Positions 1-6,028 of a DNA stretch of 29,852 bases are shown piece after piece. A model generated the notes under the pieces. The model was not told the DNA's origin. It did not search any database and saw only the letters and a list, made by a program, of their open reading frames with translations. Source of the DNA: a virus. Position numbers and translations under genes: made by a program. Positions within the stretch are counted from its first letter, which is position 1. Every line of letters begins with the position of its first letter. The stretch covers positions 1 to 29,852 of IMG/VR virus record IMGVR_UViG_3300023109_000086; one strand, 5' to 3'.

Positions 1-150
1 CCATCAAAAACACTTGAAACTTCTCCACAGAATCAGGTAGCTAACTCCCTATCCCCTTCATCGAATTTAAGTCGTCACTTATCAAGTGTTTGTGGTGGAG
101 TCGCTGGGTACTGCCCCCAGGTCCAGTATGTGTCCACGCCGCTTCAACGT
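1..150 (-). ncRNA. ssrA: Probable permuted (two-piece type) tmRNA, 3' part cut by window edge
   Basis: tmRNA rescues stalled ribosomes and tags the unfinished peptide. Read on the minus strand, 120-93 forms a tRNA-like 3' end: T-stem CTGGG (120-116), seven-base loop GGCAGTA (115-109), CCCAG (108-104), acceptor strand CGACTCC (103-97) and encoded ACCA (96-93). As I remember them, acceptor pieces of alphaproteobacterial two-piece tmRNAs end this way, with a T-loop unlike the usual TTCRA. About 44 nt of intervening sequence follows. The coding-piece 5' end may be GGAGTTA (48-42), which pairs 6 of 7 with the acceptor strand, or GGGGATA (56-50), which would keep a G3-U70 wobble. GATTC at 35-31 recalls the D-like arm. 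The pseudoknot and tag ORF would lie beyond position 1. The 5' end near 150 is inferred from the late-promoter box. The acceptor end is convincing; the coding-piece start is uncertain. Confidence 0.55.
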
Positions 151-157
151 TTACATC

Positions 158-364
158 TTATTTATAATTCATTTTTTCCCTGTTTGCCCAAGCTTCAGAA
201 AATCCATCTTCATTAACACAATTTTCGTGATTACCCCAGATACGTTTCATATAGCTATGGTATATGCCTTCTACATCTTTGTCGGACCATGTCTGGGGGA
301 TTAATGAACCCTTTACTATCCAGTAAAAACGGTTGGCTTCTTTACGCACAAATGGGCTGCACAT
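158..364 (-). CDS. Small hypothetical protein
   Basis: A 68-residue protein I do not recognise. It is rich in aromatic residues (YWIVKG, QTWSDKD, RIWGNHEN) and charged residues, with no signal peptide or membrane segment. The ATG at 364 is preceded by a strong Shine-Dalgarno sequence (AAAGGAGA, about 7 nt upstream), which supports real translation. It is the last gene of the regA/mazG run, 21 nt after the MazG-like gene. Its stop codon overlaps a late-promoter box. Confidence 0.6.
   Translation of the reverse strand: MCSPFVRKEANRFYWIVKGSLIPQTWSDKDVEGIYHSYMKRIWGNHENCVNEDGFSEAWANREKMNYK
159..166 (-). promoter_or_regulatory. T4-type late promoter box before the tmRNA-like RNA
   Basis: The minus strand reads TATAAATA, an exact match to the T4 late-promoter element recognised by gp55-programmed RNA polymerase. 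It overlaps the stop codon of the 68-codon gene. A start about 8-10 nt downstream would begin the transcript close to 150, just ahead of the tRNA-like acceptor piece, so the RNA is probably made late. Confidence 0.6.
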
Positions 365-385
365 TAGTAGTCTCCTTTGTAATAT

Positions 386-742
386 TTATCTTACAAACTG
401 AGCTAGTTCTGGTGCTTTCCAGCCTTCTGGTTTAAGCACTTTACCGTCTTCACGTTTGCGCACTTTACCTGTTTCTGGATCAATCTTAGCGAAGTTTGTA
501 TCCATTACTTCTTTCCAAGCTGCTTCTCCGTCCCAACCTGCAGCCCGAATAGCACCCATAGTAACAACCAGAATGTCAACGAGTGCATCAAGTTGTTCTA
601 CTTTGTCGTTGTCTTGGATAGCTTCTTCTAGCTCTTCTGTTTCTTCACGGATTAGATCGAGATACATTTTGTAGTTTGCTTCGCTTGGTTCTTGATCACA
701 AGCAGTTTGAAACGTATCAATATCCTTAAATGGGTTTGTCAA
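386..742 (-). CDS. mazG: MazG-like nucleoside triphosphate pyrophosphohydrolase
   Basis: A 118-residue all-alpha NTP pyrophosphohydrolase of the MazG / phosphoribosyl-ATP pyrophosphatase type. These enzymes hydrolyse NTPs or dNTPs to the monophosphate and pyrophosphate, and in phages are thought to clean or rebalance nucleotide pools. The metal-binding signature is visible as EETEE at residues 33-37, followed by E49, D52 and D56 in EQLDALVDI. The start codon is TTG, overlapping the regA stop as TTGA. A Shine-Dalgarno GGAAGGAAG lies about 5 nt upstream, and the next in-frame Met is about 25 codons in, so TTG is the best start. The coupling places it with the replication genes. The substrate cannot be told from sequence. 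Confidence 0.8.
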   Translation of the reverse strand: MTNPFKDIDTFQTACDQEPSEANYKMYLDLIREETEELEEAIQDNDKVEQLDALVDILVVTMGAIRAAGWDGEAAWKEVMDTNFAKIDPETGKVRKREDGKVLKPEGWKAPELAQFVR

Positions 743-1131
743 TCTTTCTTCCTTCCAATATTATATTTCGCAGTCAACGTCCAGTTAGCCTTTTCTTTAT
801 AGGGCAGAACCTTAATCTGACTCAAAGGTGTCAGAGGTTCACCAGACTTATTTTCATCAACTAATTCAACAAGACCCCACTCAGCTAACAAATTAGCGAT
901 GGTGTTACGGCGTCCTTTATCTTCGTCCCCAAAGTTGTTGGGTTTGCCATCAAGCATAAAGAGTTCTTTAAAATGCACGATGTAGTATTTACCCTGCTTG
1001 TGCAGAATATGGCAAGACTGATAGATTGTCTTGTCTTTACGAGAAGCAACGCCAATACGTGTCAGCGTTTCTCTAATTTTAAGGAAATCGTCTTCGTTTG
1101 TGAGGCGCACCTCTACCATTGAGTCAAGCAT
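739..1131 (-). CDS. regA: RegA translational repressor of early mRNAs
   Basis: RegA binds the translation-initiation regions of phage early mRNAs, including its own, and represses them. The protein matches T4 RegA throughout: DDFLKIRETLTRIG, YQSCHILHKQGKYYIVHFKE and a C-terminal K-x-x-W-x-L-x-x-K-Y-x-IG pattern. The frame is open to a GTG at 1140. The ATG at 1131 has the best Shine-Dalgarno (AAGGTGG, 5 nt away), while the ATG at 1119 aligns with the T4 start; I chose 1131. It overlaps the end of gene 62 and abuts mazG, as in the T4 order 44-62-regA. Confidence 0.93.
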   Translation of the reverse strand: MLDSMVEVRLTNEDDFLKIRETLTRIGVASRKDKTIYQSCHILHKQGKYYIVHFKELFMLDGKPNNFGDEDKGRRNTIANLLAEWGLVELVDENKSGEPLTPLSQIKVLPYKEKANWTLTAKYNIGRKKD

Positions 1132-1516
1132 TTCGTCCACCTTTTTCCATTCTGTTTCTTATTGTTTTTATTTGGTCGTCGGTGAGGACAGAAAGTGCTT
1201 GCCTTGCTTTAACATCGTTGTAACCATAATACAGCTTAATCACTTCCACGTCACCAGTTTTTTCTTTTTTAGCCCACTTCGCAAAGCGTTTTTTGGGTCT
1301 AACTGTATTTAGTAGAAAGTGGAACTGAAGCTTTTTGTCAATGTCATGCCGAGTGTTCATCTCATTAGCAAGCCAAATGGTATCAGGAAAGTTTGACAAC
1401 GAACGGTTGGTTAGAAAAGGATCATAACCCTTCTCTGCCAACACGTCGTTATCCGTGCCAGTCATTATGTCTTTTTTAGAGACATTGATCTCATTAACAT
1501 AATCAAACGGATTCAT
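1124..1516 (-). CDS. 62: Clamp-loader small subunit gp62
   Basis: The small, non-ATPase subunit of the T4-type clamp loader, which forms a complex with four gp44 subunits and loads the gp45 clamp at primer junctions. At 130 residues it is shorter than T4 gp62 (187). The N-terminal PFDYVNEIN and the middle segment with YDPFLTNRSLSNFPDTIWLANEMN fit the family as I remember it. ATG overlaps the gene 44 stop as ATGA, so translation is probably coupled, which would help set subunit ratios. The assignment rests on these motifs and on its place between 44 and regA. Confidence 0.9.
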   Translation of the reverse strand: MNPFDYVNEINVSKKDIMTGTDNDVLAEKGYDPFLTNRSLSNFPDTIWLANEMNTRHDIDKKLQFHFLLNTVRPKKRFAKWAKKEKTGDVEVIKLYYGYNDVKARQALSVLTDDQIKTIRNRMEKGGRNA

Positions 1517-2454
1517 TTCCAGTCAACCTCTACCATCATCTCAGAGAACATAGCCATCATGTTAATCTCATGATCAGCTACGAAAGCGGATTTGTACTGG
1601 TAGTCTGCAAGAGTAACTACAACTTGCGGGATAGACTGTGGGTTGATATATTCGTTCATGTTGTCATAGATTTTGCGGAAGATATCTGCTCCATCACCAT
1701 CAACGTTTTGGGCAACCCATGAGCGAACCTCTTTGAAGTTCTTGTCACGCAGACCATTGATCAGGTCTTTGATCTGAACATCAGAGAAGTTTGCCAACAC
1801 ACCTGCATCAATAGTACCTGTGCTTGAATAGCGTTGTAACTCATTAAGAATACGGCGGTTATCAGGGAAGTGCTTCTTGATAACCTCTGCAACAACTTTC
1901 TTGTCAAACGTCACGTTCTCGTCAGAAAGAATGGTGCAGACACGCTTATACATTTGCGCAGCCATAGCAGGTTTGTCATCTTTAGAAAGACGGAAGTTGA
2001 CCACCGAGCATCGAGAGTGAAGCGGATCAATGATCTTCTTCTCAAAGTTACATGTGAGGATAAACCCGCAGTTGGAACTGTATTCCTCCATGAAATTTCG
2101 GAGAGCTGGTTGTACAGTCTCGGCATTCAGATAGTCAGCTTCATCCAAGATGACATATTTGCGACCCCCAGCAAGGGACATGGAGGACGCAAAGTTTTTA
2201 ATTTTGGTTCGGAGAGTGTCAATCAAACGACCCTCGTCCGAACCATTGATCACGATATAGTCACACCCCAGCTCCTCGAGCATAGCCTTAGCAATGGTGG
2301 TCTTACCAACGCCAGCACTACCAGTTAGCAGAAGGTTCGGGATGTTATCCTGATCAACGAAAGTCTGGAAGGTGGTCTTCAGACTTTCAGGTAGAATTGT
2401 AGACTCAACAGTTTTTGGGCGATACTTCTCGACCCATAGGAATTCTTCGCTCAT
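1513..2454 (-). CDS. 44: Clamp-loader ATPase subunit gp44
   Basis: AAA+ ATPase of the replication clamp loader. Counting from the upstream TTG of the longest frame, the Walker A motif GSAGVGKTT is at 50-58, Walker B with DEAD at 109-112, and the SRC motif bearing the arginine finger at 152-154. A collar domain follows. The longest frame begins with TTG at 2469, but ATG at 2454 follows GGAG by 9 nt and gives a protein beginning MSEEFLWVEKYRP, matching the family start, so I placed the start there (313 residues; T4 gp44 has 319). It acts with gp62 and gp45 at the fork. Confidence 0.96.
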   Translation of the reverse strand: MSEEFLWVEKYRPKTVESTILPESLKTTFQTFVDQDNIPNLLLTGSAGVGKTTIAKAMLEELGCDYIVINGSDEGRLIDTLRTKIKNFASSMSLAGGRKYVILDEADYLNAETVQPALRNFMEEYSSNCGFILTCNFEKKIIDPLHSRCSVVNFRLSKDDKPAMAAQMYKRVCTILSDENVTFDKKVVAEVIKKHFPDNRRILNELQRYSSTGTIDAGVLANFSDVQIKDLINGLRDKNFKEVRSWVAQNVDGDGADIFRKIYDNMNEYINPQSIPQVVVTLADYQYKSAFVADHEINMMAMFSEMMVEVDWK

Positions 2455-2471
2455 AATATAGTTCTCCAAAA

Positions 2472-2642
2472 TTATTCAAAGTTGTCTGTTGTTTCAGACT
2501 CAGCTGCATCAATCCCATCAGTTAGACGTTTACGCATCGTGGCGACAGGGAGTAGCTCCTCCCCGTTCACCGCTCCTCGTTTAGTGACTGTGTCGATCAT
2601 TTGTACCAAAGCTTTGGCAATATCAACCTCAATTTTAACCAT
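2472..2642 (-). CDS. Small hypothetical protein between clamp and clamp loader
   Basis: A 56-residue, mainly helical protein with an acidic tail (AAESETTDNFE). I do not recognise it. The frame extends back to 2681, but the ATG at 2642 overlaps the last codons of gene 45 by 8 nt and starts the hydrophobic-patterned sequence MVKIEVDIAKALVQMID, which looks like the real N-terminus. Its position between 45 and 44 in the replication operon suggests a replication accessory role, but no motif supports this. Confidence 0.6.
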   Translation of the reverse strand: MVKIEVDIAKALVQMIDTVTKRGAVNGEELLPVATMRKRLTDGIDAAESETTDNFE

Positions 2643-3294
2643 CGTATGTTGAGCCTTTCTCTGTTGCAATCCAATACTCAACCATCGAACCTTTGAAGTG
2701 AGAAATGCCCTTTGCAGAGATGGTCACATCATAGTCATCGGAAATGAGTTTCATATTCTCTGGGCGGAATACGAACACAAACGACGCATTAGTCTGACCA
2801 ACTTCACGGTTAAACTCGTTTGATGTTGGGTTAGAAACATCAGTAGCTGTGAGAGTGATCGAGCCATCCTGACCACGAACAACAATATTTGGAAGTTGAA
2901 GTTGGTTAGCTGCATTACGAACCTTAGCAAAGTCGTCGGCAGTCATTTTAAAGGAAACTTCACGTGAAGGCAATTCAAGGTTTTTCTCTGGTGGTGTAGT
3001 CACCATAGAAGGATCTGTGTATGTGTAGCGAGAACGTGTTGAACCTTCCGCTACAGTAACAGCCTTCTCACCAAACTCATAGTCTGGGTCTTCAAAGATC
3101 GAGTCAAGACCCAAAAACTGGTTCAGCTCATAGATAGCAAAGTCTGATGGAAATGCCTCTGCAACCACAGCCTGAGCCAAGATATTCTTACCTTCAGAAA
3201 TAGTTCGCAGAGTGTTGCCCTGCTTGATCGCAATAGACTGATTGATTGTCGAGAAGTTTTTCAAAACGTTAAGGGTATTGTCACTGATTTTCAT
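2635..3294 (-). CDS. 45: Sliding clamp gp45
   Basis: The trimeric T4-type sliding clamp tethers DNA polymerase and, in T4, activates late transcription. The 219 residues are close to T4 gp45 (228) and show the two-domain clamp pattern: a helix-forming N-terminus (LNVLKNFSTINQSI), the conserved IYELNQFLGL segment and C-terminal strands ending in a lysine/tyrosine-rich tail. The ATG at 3294 has GGAGAA about 6 nt upstream. It heads the 45-x-44-62-regA-mazG operon behind its own consensus promoter. It is relevant to the clamp-tail peptides at 8869 and 9687. Confidence 0.95.
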   Translation of the reverse strand: MKISDNTLNVLKNFSTINQSIAIKQGNTLRTISEGKNILAQAVVAEAFPSDFAIYELNQFLGLDSIFEDPDYEFGEKAVTVAEGSTRSRYTYTDPSMVTTPPEKNLELPSREVSFKMTADDFAKVRNAANQLQLPNIVVRGQDGSITLTATDVSNPTSNEFNREVGQTNASFVFVFRPENMKLISDDYDVTISAKGISHFKGSMVEYWIATEKGSTYDG

Positions 3295-3322
3295 ATGTTT
3301 TCTCCGTGTTCATAATAATAGA

Positions 3323-3351
3323 ATTGTAACATAATTCAACATGAATGTCAA
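3323..3351 (-). promoter_or_regulatory. Sigma70-type promoter for gene 45
   Basis: On the minus strand TTGACA (3351-3346) is separated by exactly 17 nt from TACAAT (3328-3323). The 45 start codon lies 29 nt beyond the -10 box, in a gap between genes. It is a near-perfect host housekeeping promoter and likely an early phage promoter. Confidence 0.8.
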
Positions 3352-3860
3352 GAAGTTTGATCATGGATATTAGCCATAAGTTGATCCACGTTGAATTGAA
3401 GTTCGTCAAGCGAACCATTATTGTCGATGGTATAGTCTGCCATCCATTGCTCAAGACTCATACTATCCTTGCTTTCGGTTGGAAGGTGGTTGCTTCGATC
3501 CACCCAAATAGCATAGTCGTATGCGTCAATATTCTGAAGCGCAAAGAACTCACGTTTGTTGCGCAATCCACAATAAATATCATACCGCCCTAAGATAGCT
3601 GTTCCGAGGGCAGCAGCGTTTGGAATATTGAACGAACAGATAGAGTCATACCATTCAGCACGATGATTGTGTCGATCATCATAACACTCCTGTTCGTTCA
3701 TGTATCCATATACATCTCTTAGATCATCATAGATAAAGAGTTTGGAGCAAAAACGGGAACTGCTCTCAAAAGTGTACCCGTATTTGTCTCGCAAAATCTC
3801 ACAGACGGTATCTTTACCGTGTCGACCATGACCAATAACTAAAAGTTTTAAATTTGGCAT
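3348..3860 (-). CDS. Deoxynucleoside monophosphate kinase-like P-loop protein
   Basis: A 170-residue P-loop kinase. The N-terminus is a beta strand running into a Walker A motif, GHGRHGKDT at residues 10-18, of the GxxxxGKD type seen in phage dNMP kinases such as T4 gp1. A DDRHNHRAEWYD segment and a late IDNNGSLDELQ segment also fit that group. Such enzymes phosphorylate dNMPs, and in T4 also the hydroxymethylated dCMP, to diphosphates for replication. The start codon overlaps the stop of the upstream glycosyltransferase by one base (TAATG), so the two are co-translated. Substrate unknown. Confidence 0.7.
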   Translation of the reverse strand: MPNLKLLVIGHGRHGKDTVCEILRDKYGYTFESSSRFCSKLFIYDDLRDVYGYMNEQECYDDRHNHRAEWYDSICSFNIPNAAALGTAILGRYDIYCGLRNKREFFALQNIDAYDYAIWVDRSNHLPTESKDSMSLEQWMADYTIDNNGSLDELQFNVDQLMANIHDQTS

Positions 3861-4711
3861 TATTTCTTCATTTTCTTAATAGCTGATACATCAGCTGTCG
3901 CAGAAGCACCAAGCTGAGCAATATCCGCCAGAGAACCACCAAAGACATAGGAACCAGCATGGATAAGCTTCATCCATGGGCAGAACCATACTTGCACATC
4001 AACCTTGCGCATCCACTGACAAAACATATAATCTTCCGAAAGATATCTCTTTGACTTCGGATCAATCAATGCCTGAAAATACATCATGATCTCACGTGTG
4101 CCATCAAAGTTCTTCGTGCGCACATGGTCGGGAAGATATGAATACTCGGGATATTCCTTTTCAAACTTCTCAAATGCAGAGCGCTGGATCATCATAAACC
4201 CTGTACCACCTTCAAGAACAGAGACTGGCTCATCAATACGAATTTGAGACTGACCCTCAGCTGGGTTAAAGACAAAGTCTCCAACATACTTTTCAAGGTT
4301 TCCTGGATTGTCGTCAGCATAGCCTTTGTCAACAGCCATCTTGATCTTCTCCCAAGAGATAGTTTTCTTTGGGTATGGACCACACATGATTTCATATTTC
4401 TTATCTTCTGGATCCATAAGAGCCGCAAGAGTGAGAACGTCTTGGGGGTCAAACCCAATGTCACTATCAATAAACATCATATGCGTGCAATCAGAACGCA
4501 GGAACTCATCAACGCAATAGTTGCGAGCACGTGTAATTAGAGATTCATTGAACAGGTAAAAGAAACGACACTCAATATTATAAGCTTGACAAAGCTTGGC
4601 GAGATCCGCACATGCCTTAGCATACATGCCATGACATTGACCCCCATACATGGGGGTGGCTACAAACAACCTTCGCTTTTGTAGCTCTTCTGTTGAAATT
4701 TCAATATTCAT
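3860..4711 (-). CDS. GT-A-type glycosyltransferase
   Basis: A 283-residue glycosyltransferase-like protein with a GT-A nucleotide-sugar fold. The N-terminal RLFVATPMYGG strand is followed by an alpha/beta region. The metal-binding DxD is FIDSDIGF at residues 80-87. An EGGTGFMMI segment, a late SEDYMFCQWMRK (the ED acid region) and an H in LIHAGS complete the usual order. It would transfer a sugar from a nucleotide sugar; the acceptor is unknown. Coupling to a dNMP kinase makes DNA-base modification a possibility, but lipopolysaccharide or protein targets cannot be excluded. It has its own promoter within the end of the upstream AAA+ gene. Confidence 0.75.
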   Translation of the reverse strand: MNIEISTEELQKRRLFVATPMYGGQCHGMYAKACADLAKLCQAYNIECRFFYLFNESLITRARNYCVDEFLRSDCTHMMFIDSDIGFDPQDVLTLAALMDPEDKKYEIMCGPYPKKTISWEKIKMAVDKGYADDNPGNLEKYVGDFVFNPAEGQSQIRIDEPVSVLEGGTGFMMIQRSAFEKFEKEYPEYSYLPDHVRTKNFDGTREIMMYFQALIDPKSKRYLSEDYMFCQWMRKVDVQVWFCPWMKLIHAGSYVFGGSLADIAQLGASATADVSAIKKMKK

Positions 4712-4747
4712 ATATTTTCCACCTTCAGTTAGTAATTAATGTAGCAT

Positions 4748-4769
4748 GTGAGGCAGTTTCCCACCTCAC
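4748..4769 (-). other. Inverted repeat in leader of the glycosyltransferase gene
   Basis: A six-base stem, GTGAGG with CCTCAC, encloses a 10-nt loop and lies just after the -10 box of the promoter, so it would sit at the 5' end of the transcript. No run of T follows, so it is not an intrinsic terminator. It may stabilise the mRNA or be an operator. Confidence 0.4.
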
Positions 4770-4770
4770 A

Positions 4771-4800
4771 AATATATAGGGATTTAAAACGAAGTGTCAA
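4771..4800 (-). promoter_or_regulatory. Sigma70-type promoter for glycosyltransferase/kinase pair
   Basis: TTGACA (4800-4795) lies in the last codons of the CobS-like gene. TATATT (4776-4771) follows at 18 nt; TATATA at 16 nt is the alternative. The start codon of the glycosyltransferase is about 60 nt downstream. Confidence 0.65.
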
Positions 4801-5935
4801 GCGTTTCCTGAGAATTTTCTTCACCCAAAGAAACTTCATCATCAAGCTTCGTATACAAGTCACGGAAAGACAGTTTTGTCTCTTCGTCGAAGCGGTTGAT
4901 GCACATCTCGATAGCTTTCATCTTATCATTAAAGATAGAGTAAGCTTTGGCGATGTGGACGAGACGACGAGTAGAGATGATCTCGTCAACACCACCGTCA
5001 TCAAAAGTCTTGCGAACAATATCCGCCCAGTCAACAAGCTTGGATGAGAAATTATCGTCGTCGATATTCAAACCTTCGAACACACGGTTCAAGATTTTTT
5101 TCTCAGTGGCGACAGTAGGATATTCCTGCTCACAAGTGATTGGAAAACGCTCGAGGAAAGCTTCGTTCAAGACGTTAGTACCGATAAAGCGCCCGTCCTC
5201 AGAACCTTTACCTTTGGTATTTGCAGTAGCAATAACCGTGAATCCAGGAGTAGGAGTGATATACTCGCCAGTCTTTTTCATAAAGTAGCCATTACCCTCA
5301 AGGATAGACTGGAGGCACATGATTTTAGCAGGATTACCCAAGTCGATTTCATCGAGGAGCAAGACAGCGCCCATCTCCATAGCACGAATAACTGGTCCTT
5401 TGAAGAACTTAGTATCACCATTGACCAAGCGGAAGCCACCGATCAAATCATCTTCATCGGTTTCAATGGTGAAGTTAACACGGATAACCTCACGCTTGGT
5501 CGCAGCACAAGCTTGCTCAATCGAAAACGTCTTACCATTACCAGACATACCAGTAACAAACGCAGGATAGAACATCTTGGAGGCAATAACTTTTTTCAGA
5601 GTAGCAAAGTTGCCGAAAGGAACAAACAGAGGATCTTTGGCTGGAACCAAGTTCTCAGTAAAAGAATTAGACTGAACATTCATATCAACAGTAGTAGGAG
5701 CAGCTACAGGAGCCACTGGTGCAGGAGCAGCAGTGGGAAGCTGCGTAACCGTCGCAGCAAGATTGTAAACACCACGCTTCACACGAAACGTATCTTTGTT
5801 ACTGAAAACTTGCGAAACACTCAGGTTTGATTCGGCAGCGACTTCCAGTAGCTGTTTGTTGGTCACCACGCTTGTGCCATACTTTTCAATACAGGCATTA
5901 TTCAGAGCAGCAGTCATTGTTGTCACATCAGTCAT
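4784..5935 (-). CDS. cobS: CobS/MoxR-like AAA+ ATPase
   Basis: A 383-residue AAA+ ATPase. A short helical N-terminal domain (1-60) and an Ala/Pro linker (66-80) precede the ATPase core: Walker A GMSGNGKT at 129-136, Walker B AVLLLDEID at 189-197, then VIATANT (sensor 1) and an arginine-rich ISTRRLVHIA segment. The closest families I know are CobS, the ATPase subunit of aerobic cobaltochelatase, and MoxR proteins. Both work with a VWA-domain partner, and the gene just upstream encodes one. No cobN chelatase subunit is in view, so a remodelling or chaperone role is at least as likely as cobalamin synthesis. It has its own near-perfect promoter. Confidence 0.82.
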   Translation of the reverse strand: MTDVTTMTAALNNACIEKYGTSVVTNKQLLEVAAESNLSVSQVFSNKDTFRVKRGVYNLAATVTQLPTAAPAPVAPVAAPTTVDMNVQSNSFTENLVPAKDPLFVPFGNFATLKKVIASKMFYPAFVTGMSGNGKTFSIEQACAATKREVIRVNFTIETDEDDLIGGFRLVNGDTKFFKGPVIRAMEMGAVLLLDEIDLGNPAKIMCLQSILEGNGYFMKKTGEYITPTPGFTVIATANTKGKGSEDGRFIGTNVLNEAFLERFPITCEQEYPTVATEKKILNRVFEGLNIDDDNFSSKLVDWADIVRKTFDDGGVDEIISTRRLVHIAKAYSIFNDKMKAIEMCINRFDEETKLSFRDLYTKLDDEVSLGEENSQETLDTSF

Positions 5936-5970
5936 AATATATTCCTCAATTTTTCATCAGTTACAAAACG

Positions 5971-5999
5971 ATTGTAACGCATAGAAAGAGATATGTCAA
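5971..5999 (-). promoter_or_regulatory. Sigma70-type promoter for CobS-like gene
   Basis: TTGACA (5999-5994), a 17-nt spacer and TACAAT (5976-5971) lie in the 93-nt gap between the CobT-like and CobS-like genes, 35 nt before the start codon. This separates the two genes into independently initiated transcripts. Confidence 0.8.
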
Positions 6000-6028
6000 C
6001 CCCTTTTTTGTATTTTTTTCATCTTTTT

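Noticed and set aside
93-120. An ordinary tRNA gene at the left edge
   Set aside because: The T-loop lacks TTCRA, there is no anticodon arm on either side within tRNA distance, and the sequence fits a tmRNA acceptor piece better.
735-742. TTGACA at the end of regA as a promoter -35 box
   Set aside because: It is the TTG start codon and second codon of the MazG-like gene, with a Shine-Dalgarno before it, and no -10 box was seen at 16-18 nt.
2643-2681. N-terminal extension of the small gene between 44 and 45
   Set aside because: The extra 13 codons lie wholly within gene 45. The ATG at 2642 gives the natural N-terminus.
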